Assembly: GCA_003650925.1 (NCBI GenBank)
Contig: QMSP01000022.1
Span: 1-34,193, forward strand
Source of the DNA: Thermoprotei archaeon
GTDB taxonomy: Archaea; Thermoproteota; Thermoprotei; QMSL01
DNA length: 34,193 bases
Direction of reading: 5' to 3'
A program made the translations under genes and the position numbers. Each line of letters starts with the position of its first letter. The first letter of the stretch is position 1. Of the stretch, positions 8,318 to 16,063 are shown in pieces. Under the pieces are notes generated by a model. That model had not been told where the DNA came from. It did no database searches and saw only the letters and a list, made by a program, of their open reading frames with translations.

Positions 8318-8348
8318 TTTCGTGTGAGAACACTGATCTCACACGAAA
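8318..8348. promoter_or_regulatory. Perfect inverted repeat next to the acetyltransferase TATA box
   Basis: TTTCGTGTGAG (8318-8328) and CTCACACGAAA (8338-8348) are exact reverse complements separated by 9 nt. The dyad lies directly upstream of the TATA-like element (about 8307-8316, minus strand) of the gene starting at 8271. A dyad at the BRE side of an archaeal promoter is the usual place for an activator or repressor dimer. A transcribed hairpin is less likely because it would lie upstream of the start site. Confidence 0.7.
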
Positions 8349-8362
8349 GGTAATCTGTATAT

Positions 8363-8554
8363 CTAGGAGCTTGAACTCTGTGATCCAAGGGGAGAGATCG
8401 AGCTTGGACAGCCTCTCTCTATGGTGCAGACGGCAGATTTTAGTATCATTCTGAACCATTTCAAGCCTTTCTGCATTTGAAGCTCAGCTACTCGGATGAG
8501 AAGCTCAACAGCTCCGATAGCCATCTCTTCAGGACCAAAATCCACAAGCTCCAT
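8363..8554 (-). CDS. Doubtful 63-residue open reading frame
   Basis: The first two thirds (MELVDFGPEEMAIGAVELLIR, then a basic helix with KGLKWFRMIL) look protein-like; the last residues are Ser-rich and look like read-through. CTCTTAATA, about 25-30 nt upstream on the minus strand, could be a TATA box for a leaderless message. No ribosome binding site and no recognised family. It could be a fragment of a lost gene in an eroded interval. Confidence 0.3.
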   Translation of the reverse strand: MELVDFGPEEMAIGAVELLIRVAELQMQKGLKWFRMILKSAVCTIERGCPSSISPLGSQSSSS

Positions 8555-8882
8555 AACAGGCCTAACGTTGATTGGGGGTATTAAGAGCTGATCTTTTGGC
8601 TATGAGGACCTACTATCTCGCGAAGTAGTAAAGACCCGGCATTTAGCCCTTTCTATTCCCTTCGGGAAGAGAGATATGAACGTGAAATCTTTTAGGATAA
8701 AGAGGGTACAGCGCCTCCTCAGCCTCTCTGGCAAGGAACTCGCCTGATCTTTGCTAGACCTTTTATTTAAAGGTGGAAAGCTATTACAATTTCTGTGCTG
8801 AGAGTATGTTGCTGAGCTTTTCTGTTCACTCATGTCATTGAGAAGAGCAACTGAATTAGCTAAGGATGCGAATCGAAATAGC
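8555..8882. other. Gene-poor stretch with a start-less open frame and an orphan TATA-like box
   Basis: No intact gene was found. On the plus strand, 8593-8747 is open for about 50 codons and ends in a natural-looking peptide (FRIKRVQRLLSLSGKELA, stop). It has no upstream start apart from a late ATG at 8676 giving 23 residues, so it may be a gene remnant. At about 8761-8774 a TTTATTTAAAGG element resembles a TATA box. It faces a plus-strand frame that soon overlaps the large convergent gene and is judged spurious. Confidence 0.35.
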
Positions 8883-10580
8883 TTAGGTCGCTATCTCAAT
8901 GACTATTATAATCCTTGGTATTGTGAAAACAGCTCCACTAGAGTCTCTGAGCACTATTCTATTGTTCTCATCAAGGTCTATGATAAGATAGAACTTATCA
9001 CACTGATTGATGACATTCTTCCATTCATATGCAAGGAAGGCTGGGCCTGGCCAATACTCCTCTACAAGCTTCTCTGCTATTACTGGATGGTAGTATAGGA
9101 CAAAGTGCTTATCATGCCACCATAGTACCCAGCCCCTAGTGAATGCAGGAGGCAGTGCTACTTTTGACACTTCATTGAACTGTTTTATGGATTTCATGTG
9201 CCTTTCTGCAAGTTGTTTTAATCTTAAGTCCTCCCTATAGTGTGGATATAGCTCCAAAAACCTCTGCTTTGTAAGTCTTACAATCAACCTGATATCCTCC
9301 TCCGTTATATGATATGTCCTCTTCTTCAGAGCATCTCCACTCCAGGTCCAGATATGTACTATCTCTGGCTCATTATCCTCTCCTAGTCTGATGGCATAGA
9401 ATGTCACGTTTAAGATTTCATCACCATCCTCCAAGAGCTCCCAGTAATAATTTCCTATAGGTATTAATGGTAGATGCTGGTCTAAGACGAAGTACTCATT
9501 ATGGATCTTTATTGCAACTGCTGCATGGCTGGTCTCCTTATTCTTAAAGCTGATGTCGAGCATGTACACTGGAGAAACTCCAGAATCAAGAAGCAGTGCT
9601 GCTGTCAAAAGCGCATAGTCTGAGCATATTCCCTTCTTGTAGTAGACAGTCTCATTTATTGCATAGAGCTTTGAACTATCAAGTTGAGCTTTTACGTGAT
9701 CATACTCTATGTTCTCACTAATCCACTTAAGCACAGCCCATGCCCTATCAAGGACCGTGTCATAGATGAGAAACTGCCTGGAGATGTACTGTATTTCTCT
9801 TCGAAAGAGAATGCATAAACCAGCCTTGAATGCCTCTTCATTATAGAAGTGCCTCCAATCATACCTTGGATTGGTCCCAATCTTCACCTCATAGCCATCA
9901 GGAAGATAGTCCTTGTCAGTATCCTTCTCTCTTGGATCAGTCTGATAATAAAGTATCTCCTCACCATCCGTTAGACCATCCTGATCAGTGTCAGCGCTGA
10001 GTGGATCAGTATAGTACTTATTAACCTCCTCTCCATCCCACAGCTCATCCCCATCAGTATCTCTGTTCAGAGGATCTGTTCCAAGCATTAGCTCCATGGA
10101 ATCCACTAGGTCATCTTCATCACTATCAGGGCTTAGTGGATTGGTGTGGTATTGTTCCAGCTCTGCTTTGTCACTTATATTATCATGGTCCGTATCTGAG
10201 CTTAATGGATTAGTTCCAGCCATGATCTCCTCCAGATTATTGAGTCCATCATAGTCAAGGTCAAAGATAGGGCAAAGCATTATGATGAGGAGAAGTGCTA
10301 GAGCTATCACTATGCCCTTCCTCCATCCTCGCCTTGGAGACTTAGGTCGACTAGCCCTGACCTTAACTACACGACTTGGAATCTCACCTCTTGGACTAGG
10401 ATAGGCTCTAACACCACCAGGAACATAGATTATTGATTCATGTCGTCTTGCTTTATACTCTCTCAGGCCTGGGCAATCATGATTCTCTGGCAGGTGGTGT
10501 TTAACGCAGAAGATTCTTCCACAGAATTTGCACCTATAGGGTAGCGCCACCTCTTGACCGCAATAATCACACCTAGCCAC
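8883..10580 (-). CDS. Membrane-anchored protein: AN1 zinc finger, TSP3 calcium repeats, transglutaminase-like domain
   Basis: Domains in order: an AN1-type zinc finger at residues 4-36 with all ligands (C4, C7, C17, C20, C25, H28, H34, C36); a basic linker; one transmembrane helix near 89-108 preceded by RRGWRKG, so the N-terminus should be cytosolic and the rest outside; about five thrombospondin type-3 / dockerin-like calcium repeats of the DxDxDGLxDxxE kind between about 108 and 235; and a transglutaminase-like cysteine protease fold near 280-400 with GICSDYA (Cys), SHAAV (His) and VLDQH (Asp). The C-terminal 150 residues are unassigned. Start is GTG at 10580 with ATATTTAAT about 25-30 nt upstream, suggesting a leaderless message. 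It may act in cell-surface remodelling; partners unknown. Confidence 0.85.
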   Translation of the reverse strand: MARCDYCGQEVALPYRCKFCGRIFCVKHHLPENHDCPGLREYKARRHESIIYVPGGVRAYPSPRGEIPSRVVKVRASRPKSPRRGWRKGIVIALALLLIIMLCPIFDLDYDGLNNLEEIMAGTNPLSSDTDHDNISDKAELEQYHTNPLSPDSDEDDLVDSMELMLGTDPLNRDTDGDELWDGEEVNKYYTDPLSADTDQDGLTDGEEILYYQTDPREKDTDKDYLPDGYEVKIGTNPRYDWRHFYNEEAFKAGLCILFRREIQYISRQFLIYDTVLDRAWAVLKWISENIEYDHVKAQLDSSKLYAINETVYYKKGICSDYALLTAALLLDSGVSPVYMLDISFKNKETSHAAVAIKIHNEYFVLDQHLPLIPIGNYYWELLEDGDEILNVTFYAIRLGEDNEPEIVHIWTWSGDALKKRTYHITEEDIRLIVRLTKQRFLELYPHYREDLRLKQLAERHMKSIKQFNEVSKVALPPAFTRGWVLWWHDKHFVLYYHPVIAEKLVEEYWPGPAFLAYEWKNVINQCDKFYLIIDLDENNRIVLRDSSGAVFTIPRIIIVIEIAT

Positions 10581-10943
10581 GGTTAAAAGTATAGTATGAT
10601 GGCATTAAATATGTTGTCATCATAGCATGAGCTGATGCATGGCAATTACAAGGCCTCTCCCAATAGCGACCTCATCTTAATCATGGCCCAACTATCGTGA
10701 GGCTCCTCAAGCCTATGATAGCTCTCTAAGCGCTCTAGATCTATGATCTGTTGCTTAGCCTGAAGTCTTAGAGCACTACTCGACTCCATAGACCTGACTG
10801 CTGAGCATCAATGTCAAGTGAATCTGGCCTCACTAGCCCTCATTAGGTCAGGCGCTGTCGCTACATGATATTGGAAATTCATACCAGATTGTATGCGTTA
10901 CGCCTTAATGTACTGCACTACATCATCTCTATTGGGTGTCTTC
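10581..10943. other. Intergenic region upstream of the creatininase-family gene
   Basis: This stretch of about 360 bp contains the minus-strand promoter (ATATTTAAT, about 10603-10611) for the gene at 10580 and a possible 47-residue minus-strand frame at 10646-10789. No C/D sRNA, tRNA or repeat was found here. Confidence 0.5.
10646..10789 (-). CDS. Possible 47-residue small protein or gene fragment
   Basis: An ATG at 10789 opens a frame ending at TAA 10646-10648. The peptide is charged and helical (LRLQAKQQIIDLERLESYH, then DSWAMIKMRSLLGEAL) and its composition looks coding. An AGG lies only 3 nt before the ATG, which is a poor ribosome binding site, and no TATA box is evident. No family recognised; it might be the tail of a lost gene. 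Confidence 0.3.
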   Translation of the reverse strand: MESSSALRLQAKQQIIDLERLESYHRLEEPHDSWAMIKMRSLLGEAL

Positions 10944-11690
10944 GTGAACAAGGCACTGCTCTTGCATGAGATGAGCTGGGTCAAGGCCGAGGAACAGCTC
11001 AGAAGAGCTGACGTAGCACTGCTCCCCATAGGCTCTGTTGAGCAACATGGTCCTCATAACCCTCTAGGAACCGACTATCTGATAGCATACAAGTTAGCTC
11101 TTCAAGCATCAGCTAGGACAAGTACTCTGTGTTTGCCTCCAATACCATTTGGCGTTAGCGCTCATCATAGACACTTCCCTGGGACTATATATGTGAAGCC
11201 AGAGAGCCTAAGGGCATATGTAAGAGATGTACTATGTTCCTTAGCAGATCAAGGGCCTCGAAAAGTCGTTATCGTGAATGGTCATGGAGGAAATCTCCAC
11301 TCACTACTTGAGGTAGCTCGTGAGCTTAGGGGAGAGCGCAAGGCCTTTGTTGTAGTCTATCAATGGTGGGATGCCATCAAGGAATTATATCCCAAGGAGG
11401 AGCGTGGTCATGCAGCCTCTCTTGAGACATCTCTTAACTTATATCTACATAAGGATCTAGTCGACATGTCAAGGGCCGTTGATGAACCTCTCAAGAAGCT
11501 CTCGTATGAGCTAAAGGGGGTCTATGTGCCTTGGGATACTCGTGACTTCACGTCGAGTGGAGTAATGGGAATATCGACTACTGCAAGTGAGGCAAAGGGG
11601 AAGGAAGTCTTTGAGAAGGCATTGAAGGAACTGTGTTCTCTCATAGAAGAGCTACGAAGGATACCTCTGGATAGGCTACTAAAGGCGTGA
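10944..11690 (+). CDS. Creatininase-family amidohydrolase
   Basis: These metal-dependent amidohydrolases include creatininase, MftE and the archaeal ArfB formamide hydrolase. Signature motifs are LLPIGSVEQHGPHNPLGTD (Glu, His and Asp ligands), HHRHFPGTIYV, VIVNGHGGN and ERGHAASLETS, the last carrying the C-terminal His/Glu. The alpha/beta fold length (about 250 residues) is normal. The frame extends to ATG 10893, but GTG at 10944 follows GGGTG by 5 nt and gives an N-terminus that fits the family better (the helix starting LHEMSW). Substrate is not identifiable; in archaea a role in riboflavin/F420-like deformylation (ArfB) is the best known possibility. Monocistronic. Confidence 0.85.
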   Translation: MNKALLLHEMSWVKAEEQLRRADVALLPIGSVEQHGPHNPLGTDYLIAYKLALQASARTSTLCLPPIPFGVSAHHRHFPGTIYVKPESLRAYVRDVLCSLADQGPRKVVIVNGHGGNLHSLLEVARELRGERKAFVVVYQWWDAIKELYPKEERGHAASLETSLNLYLHKDLVDMSRAVDEPLKKLSYELKGVYVPWDTRDFTSSGVMGISTTASEAKGKEVFEKALKELCSLIEELRRIPLDRLLKA

Positions 11691-11747
11691 ACCTCATGGA
11701 ATGCCTCCTCACTCATTTATTCGATAAAGCACCTTTCTTTTCACTTA

Positions 11748-11897
11748 ATGATGAGTATGTTGTCAGCTCTACGGTACCTCAAGGGATGGACTAAGGTTCA
11801 ATCAGACTTTAAGCCCTCACCTGATGTGCTTAGGCTTGAAAAATATCAAGTTGCTCTTAGTGCTAAGAGAGCTTTGTCTGAGTGGGCCAAGTCCTAG
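11748..11897 (+). CDS. Small basic protein of 49 residues, unknown function
   Basis: Tandem ATG codons at 11748 and 11751 begin a short frame whose composition looks genuinely coding (SALRYLKGWTKVQSDFKPS, then RLEKYQVALSAKRALSEWAKS). It is basic and helical. A CTCATTTATTCG element about 25-35 nt upstream is a credible TATA box for a leaderless message. Its stop overlaps the convergent 3' end of the dehydrogenase gene by 4 nt, a compact arrangement typical of real archaeal genes. It is not recognised as any named family. Confidence 0.55.
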   Translation: MMSMLSALRYLKGWTKVQSDFKPSPDVLRLEKYQVALSAKRALSEWAKS

Positions 11898-12904
11898 GGA
11901 ACTACTACTGCCTTTATGACATCCTTTAGCTCACCTTTAATAGCTCTTATCACTTCATCCAATGAGAGCTTATGTGTTATTATCCACTCAGCGGTTACTA
12001 TACGCTCATGAAGTACCTCCATGGCCCTGTACATGGTGTAGGGATTTGTGAATGAGCCGGCTACAGTTATCTCATTGCGGTAGATATCGAAGGGCTTTAT
12101 CTCTAAGATCGCATCCTTGGGAGGTACTCCGAATAGCAATATCCTGCCCGTTGGCTTAACTATCCTTAGTGAATCCTTTATCGCTCTCAAACTGCCCGAA
12201 GCCTCGACAACTACATCGACACCATACCTACTAATATGCTCCTTTACAAACTCCTCAGGATTTTCAGTCAAGGGGTCAACTGCATAATCCGCACCTATTC
12301 TTAGCGCCATCTCCCTTCTGAACTCCACTGGTTCAAAAGCCACTATTCGCGAGGCCCCCATATGTCGTAGTAGCTGAATGAACATAAGTCCTATGGGTCC
12401 CATTCCAAATATGGCAACATCCACCCCCATGACAGGTTCAATCACGTCTATACCGTGTAGTATGCAGGCTACAGGCTCAGTCAGGGCCCCTATTTCAAAG
12501 GGCATATCACTGGGCATTCTGTACACTACGTGGTAAGGAACCCTTACATATTCCGCATAGCCTCCATCACGAGTCACCCCTATGGCTTCCCAGTTCTCAC
12601 AGAAGTGCTTCCTACCTATCCTACAGAAGTAGCATGAATTACAAGGTATGTTTGGATCTATGGTGACTCTATCTCCCACGCTTATGCCTCTGACTTTAGG
12701 CCCTACTTCAACAACCTCACCAGCTAGCTCATGGCCTGGTATCAGCGGATAGCTGACAGGAAACTTACCTTCAAATATATGCCTGTCCGTTGCACATATT
12801 CCACAAGCTCCTACCTTTAATAACACCTCATTATCCTCTATTTTTGGCTTGGGAACATCCTCAACTGCACCTTGATGAGGAGCTCTGATTACGAAAGCCT
12901 TCAA
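11894..12904 (-). CDS. Zinc-dependent medium-chain dehydrogenase (polyol/alcohol type)
   Basis: This 336-residue MDR-superfamily NAD(P)-dependent dehydrogenase has catalytic zinc residues in GACGICATDRH and the GHELAGEV motif, a structural Cys4 zinc lobe (CNSCYFCRIGRKHFC), and the Rossmann motif GMGPIGL followed by VAFEP. That acidic residue after the second strand favours NAD. Sequence style is closest to sorbitol, arabinitol or L-threonine dehydrogenases; the substrate is uncertain. The start is TTG at 12904 after AGGGGG. On the minus strand, AATATAAAT at about 12939-12947 is a likely TATA box. It is divergent from a paralogous dehydrogenase at 13048, sharing a 143-bp intergenic region. Confidence 0.88.
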   Translation of the reverse strand: MKAFVIRAPHQGAVEDVPKPKIEDNEVLLKVGACGICATDRHIFEGKFPVSYPLIPGHELAGEVVEVGPKVRGISVGDRVTIDPNIPCNSCYFCRIGRKHFCENWEAIGVTRDGGYAEYVRVPYHVVYRMPSDMPFEIGALTEPVACILHGIDVIEPVMGVDVAIFGMGPIGLMFIQLLRHMGASRIVAFEPVEFRREMALRIGADYAVDPLTENPEEFVKEHISRYGVDVVVEASGSLRAIKDSLRIVKPTGRILLFGVPPKDAILEIKPFDIYRNEITVAGSFTNPYTMYRAMEVLHERIVTAEWIITHKLSLDEVIRAIKGELKDVIKAVVVP

Positions 12905-13047
12905 TTAGCCCCCTTCTAGAGCTATTGCATTCTTCGCATTTATATTCACATCAGACACATTCGATTAAGGATGAGCTTACATTGTAATCAGTTATTCTAA
13001 TCTTAATAACTCTCACAGGTAAGATTTACTACGGGAGGGTGGCCTTC

Positions 13048-14076
13048 TTGAAGTGTGCAAAATTGGTAGCCCCCAGAAAGATAGTTATAGAGGAAGCTCC
13101 TAAGCCCACTCCGGGCCCTCATGAGGTAATCATTGAGGTACGCTACTGTGGAATATGTGGGAGTGACATACATGCTTATCATGGAAGACATCCCTTCATA
13201 CACCCTCCCATAGTCCTTGGCCATGAATTCTCTGGTGTAGTGCATGAGGTAGGCGAGTCAGTTGAATATGTGTTCAGAGGACAGAGAGCTGTTGTGGAGC
13301 CTTTACTCACATGTGGTAGATGTCTTAACTGCAGGCTTGGGGACTATAACAGATGCAAGGAGCTCAAGGTCATAGGCTGTCAGACAGATGGAGCCTTTGC
13401 TGAGTTCGTCAAGGTTCCTGCTCATAGAGTGTTTGAGATACCTGATGACCTAGACTTCCTTACTGCAGCCTTCACTGAGCCTGTTGCAGTAGCTGTGCAT
13501 GCTGTCAAAAGAGCTGGGCCTCTAGCTGGCAATAAAGTACTAGTGCTTGGCTCTGGCACTATAGGTCTTCTAGTGGCTGCAGTATCTAAGATATATGGTG
13601 CAGCCGAGGTAATCTCCACTGATATCTATGACTATAAGCTGGATGTAGCTCTAAGAATGGGGGCTGACCAGGTAGTCAACGTTAGGAGGGAGTCCCTTGA
13701 GGAGTACATATTCAAGCATGTAGACCCTGAAGGAGTTGACGTAGTCTTTGAATGTGTTGGAGGAGTTAAGGAGACATTAGAGCAAGCCGTAAAGGTCACC
13801 AGGCGAGGAGCAAGAGTAGTTGTAGTCGGTGTATTTGGAAAGCCCGTGGAGGTTAATGTAGGCCTAGTTCAAGATAAAGAGCTTGAGGTCAAGGGCTCAG
13901 CAGTCTACATATTCAAGGACTTCCTTGATGCAATAGAGCTTCTTAGGCGAAGACGTATTGATGTGAGGCCGCTGGCAACTAAAGTGTTCTCCCTAGACCA
14001 AGTTCCCGATGCCTTCAAGTACATAGATGAGCATCGAGACACAGCCATAAAGGTTCTTATAAAGGTCAAGGACTAG
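13048..14076 (+). CDS. Zinc-dependent medium-chain dehydrogenase (threonine/sorbitol dehydrogenase-like)
   Basis: This MDR-family oxidoreductase of about 342 residues carries catalytic zinc motifs YCGICGSDIHAYHG and GHEFSG, a structural zinc lobe CGRCLNCRLGDYNRC, NAD site LGSGTIGLL and the acidic STDIYD. The frame is open to GTG 13039, but that GTG is fused to the ribosome binding site GGGAGGGTGG. TTG 13048, just downstream, gives the normal short N-terminus (MKCAKLVAPRK). A TATA-like CTTAATAAC lies near 13001-13009. It is a divergent paralogue of the gene ending at 11894; both probably oxidise sugar alcohols or amino-alcohol-like substrates. The exact substrate cannot be assigned. Confidence 0.88.
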   Translation: MKCAKLVAPRKIVIEEAPKPTPGPHEVIIEVRYCGICGSDIHAYHGRHPFIHPPIVLGHEFSGVVHEVGESVEYVFRGQRAVVEPLLTCGRCLNCRLGDYNRCKELKVIGCQTDGAFAEFVKVPAHRVFEIPDDLDFLTAAFTEPVAVAVHAVKRAGPLAGNKVLVLGSGTIGLLVAAVSKIYGAAEVISTDIYDYKLDVALRMGADQVVNVRRESLEEYIFKHVDPEGVDVVFECVGGVKETLEQAVKVTRRGARVVVVGVFGKPVEVNVGLVQDKELEVKGSAVYIFKDFLDAIELLRRRRIDVRPLATKVFSLDQVPDAFKYIDEHRDTAIKVLIKVKD

Positions 14077-14274
14077 TGAATATTAACTTTACTCTTTATA
14101 CATCATTTTCATATTTCATGTTATTTTGTGAAGCCGTACAGAATATTTTGAGAGTATTTATCGCAATATATAATGATGCAAGGCCATAAATTATATGTAT
14201 CTCATGTGGTTTACAGAAGTAAAATATTAATATGGTGTCCATACATTACATGAGGAGCACTCAGAGGTGTTCAC
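14077..14274 (+). promoter_or_regulatory. AT-rich promoter region of the hydrogenase operon
   Basis: This 198-bp interval is clearly AT-richer than its surroundings. The best TATA element is AAAATATTAATATGG at 14221-14235, about 40-45 nt before the hydB start, which leaves a leader of roughly 23 nt with GAGGTG at 14264-14269. Further AT tracts (for example AATATATAATG near 14166-14176) could be regulator sites or a second promoter. No clear dyad was identified. Confidence 0.55.
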
Positions 14275-15264
14275 TTGGAAACCTCATGGTACAGCATAGA
14301 CAAGAATCCTCTAGAGACCATATTCAGAAGAATAAGAGAGCTTGGATATAGAGTCATAGCACCCATAAGACTTAATGAAGACCACGTGGTGCTAGACTTT
14401 GCCAACAAATTTGATGAAGTATCCCTTGACTTCATCAGGCCTAGGAACAATCCAAAGAGCTTCCTATTTCCTAATGAAGATACGCTGCTATACTTCGACT
14501 ATAGGTCACAAAACATAAAATCGCCACTCAACCATAGCGAGAAGCTAGCGCTATTCTGCATACATCCATGTGACGCTAATGCCATCTACGTGCTGGACAA
14601 GATGTTGCTAGACCCTCCTGAAGATCCCTATTATATGCTACGAAGGAGAAACTTGATGATAGTGGTTCTCGACTGCGAGAAGGCTGATGACTACTGCTTC
14701 TGTGAGAGCGTAGAGTCCAGAGTACCTCGCGTATATGACCTATGGATAGTGCCAAGCTCCTCAAAATATTTCATCTCCATAGGCAGCCGCCTAGGCTCAC
14801 TCATCATAGATCATTTACCTATCAAGAAGGATAGAAGTCCAGAGATAAGAGAATTGAACGTCAAGAAGTACAGCTTCGACTGGAGCCATCTCAGAGACCT
14901 GTATGACAATGAGGTGTGGAGAGAGCTCTCAGAACAATGTGTACTCTGTGGAAGCTGTCTATCAAGCTGTCCTACCTGCGTATGCTTTGATGTTGTCGAT
15001 AGAGTCTCCCATGACCTAAACGCTTGTAGAAGGGTAAGAGTATGGGATTCCTGCATATTCAGAACCTTCACTATGTTGGCTGGAGGAAGGATCGTAAGGA
15101 AAAGCCCTGAGGAGAGATTCAAGTTCAGGTTCTATCACAAATTTGTCTTCATCAAAGAGCGCTATGGAGTCTTCGGCTGTACAGGATGTGGTAGATGTAT
15201 CTCCAGGTGTAGTAGCCATATACATCCCCTGGAGGTCGTGAGCGAGGTGTTGAGAAATGCTTAA
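14275..15264 (+). CDS. hydB: Sulfhydrogenase beta subunit (4Fe-4S electron-transfer subunit)
   Basis: It is the Fe-S subunit of a cytosolic group 3b NiFe hydrogenase, passing electrons between the small subunit and the flavin subunit. The N-terminal domain has the family's FCIHPCDANAI and DPPEDPYYMLRRRN segments. The C-terminal part has two clusters of cysteines: C222-x2-C225-x2-C228-x3-C232 followed by C235 and C237, and C302-x2-C305-x2-C308-x3-C312. The start is TTG at 14275, 5 nt after GAGGTG. Its 3' end overlaps hydG by ATGCTTAA. The Pyrococcus order beta-gamma-delta-alpha is preserved. The 329-residue length is slightly short for the family. Confidence 0.92.
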   Translation: METSWYSIDKNPLETIFRRIRELGYRVIAPIRLNEDHVVLDFANKFDEVSLDFIRPRNNPKSFLFPNEDTLLYFDYRSQNIKSPLNHSEKLALFCIHPCDANAIYVLDKMLLDPPEDPYYMLRRRNLMIVVLDCEKADDYCFCESVESRVPRVYDLWIVPSSSKYFISIGSRLGSLIIDHLPIKKDRSPEIRELNVKKYSFDWSHLRDLYDNEVWRELSEQCVLCGSCLSSCPTCVCFDVVDRVSHDLNACRRVRVWDSCIFRTFTMLAGGRIVRKSPEERFKFRFYHKFVFIKERYGVFGCTGCGRCISRCSSHIHPLEVVSEVLRNA

Positions 15265-16063
15265 TCCCTACATGCCAAGGCTAGCTCACATAGTTGATGT
15301 AGTTGATGAAACTCGCGACGTCAAGACCTTCATACTCAGGCCTGAGTCTGCCATCCGCTTTGAGCCAGGTCAGTTCATCATGATATCAGCCTTTGGAGTG
15401 GGCGAAGCCCCCTTTGCGATAGCCTCCTCGCCCTTCAGGCCAGAGCTCATTGAAGTGTCAATAAGGGCTGTCGGCAACGTGACAAGAGCTCTTCACAGGA
15501 TGGAAAAAGGAGATGTAGTAGGCATCAGAGGCCCCTATGGCAATGGCTTTCCTGTTGATCAGATCAAAGGTCATAACGTGGTGTTTATAGCGGGAGGGAC
15601 AGGTATCTTTGGGATATCTTCCTTCGTATGGTATATATTTGAGAAGAGAGATGACTTCAGCGATGTATATCTGCTCTATGGTGTGAGAAGGCCCTCGCTT
15701 ATGATGAGACGCTATGATCTTGAGAAGTGGCGTGATCGTATAGAGGTCTTCTTGACGGTAGATGTTCCTGAGCCTGGATGGAATGGCCATGTGGGACTAG
15801 TGACAGACCTGCTCGATAGACTAAGCCTTCCTAGACACGATGTAGTGTTTGCTCTGTGCGGGCCTCCACTTATGATAAAGTTCGCCTACTACAAGCTGCG
15901 AAAAATGGGATATGGTGCAGATCAGATATTTGTATCATTAGAGAGAAATATGAAATGTGGAATAGGCAAATGCGGAAGATGCATGCTATCCAATGGCCTC
16001 TATGTATGTAAGGATGGTCCAGTCTTTAGATGTGATCAGATACCAGAGAGGGATATAGAATGA
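15257..16063 (+). CDS. hydG: Sulfhydrogenase gamma subunit (FAD/NAD(P)-binding)
   Basis: This ferredoxin-NADP reductase-like flavoprotein exchanges electrons with NAD(P)H in the group 3b hydrogenase. Seen in the 268-residue protein are an FAD-binding beta-barrel with FEPGQFIMISAFGVG and APFAIASSP, the nucleotide-binding VVFIAGGTGIFGI near residue 113, LLYGVRRPS, and a C-terminal iron-sulfur motif CGIGKCGRCxxxxxYVCKDGPVF as in dihydroorotate dehydrogenase B electron-transfer subunits. Start ATG 15257 overlaps the end of hydB by 8 nt and its stop overlaps hydD by 4 nt, so translation is probably coupled. Whether NADP or NAD is preferred cannot be read with confidence. Confidence 0.93.
   Translation: MLNPYMPRLAHIVDVVDETRDVKTFILRPESAIRFEPGQFIMISAFGVGEAPFAIASSPFRPELIEVSIRAVGNVTRALHRMEKGDVVGIRGPYGNGFPVDQIKGHNVVFIAGGTGIFGISSFVWYIFEKRDDFSDVYLLYGVRRPSLMMRRYDLEKWRDRIEVFLTVDVPEPGWNGHVGLVTDLLDRLSLPRHDVVFALCGPPLMIKFAYYKLRKMGYGADQIFVSLERNMKCGIGKCGRCMLSNGLYVCKDGPVFRCDQIPERDIE

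Noticed and set aside
8600-8833. 77-codon minus-strand reading frame
   Set aside because: Composition (Ser, Arg, Cys rich, no periodicity) is not protein-like and there is no ribosome binding site.
8832-9098. 88-codon plus-strand reading frame
   Set aside because: Most of it lies antisense to the C-terminal coding region of the AN1/transglutaminase-like protein and it has no recognisable protein character.
11748-11770. ATGATGA as a C box of another sRNA
   Set aside because: No correctly spaced CTGA or C' box follows; the bases are better explained as the tandem start codons of a small protein.
11894-14076. A single split dehydrogenase gene
   Set aside because: The two dehydrogenases are on opposite strands, each complete with its own catalytic and structural zinc motifs and promoter.
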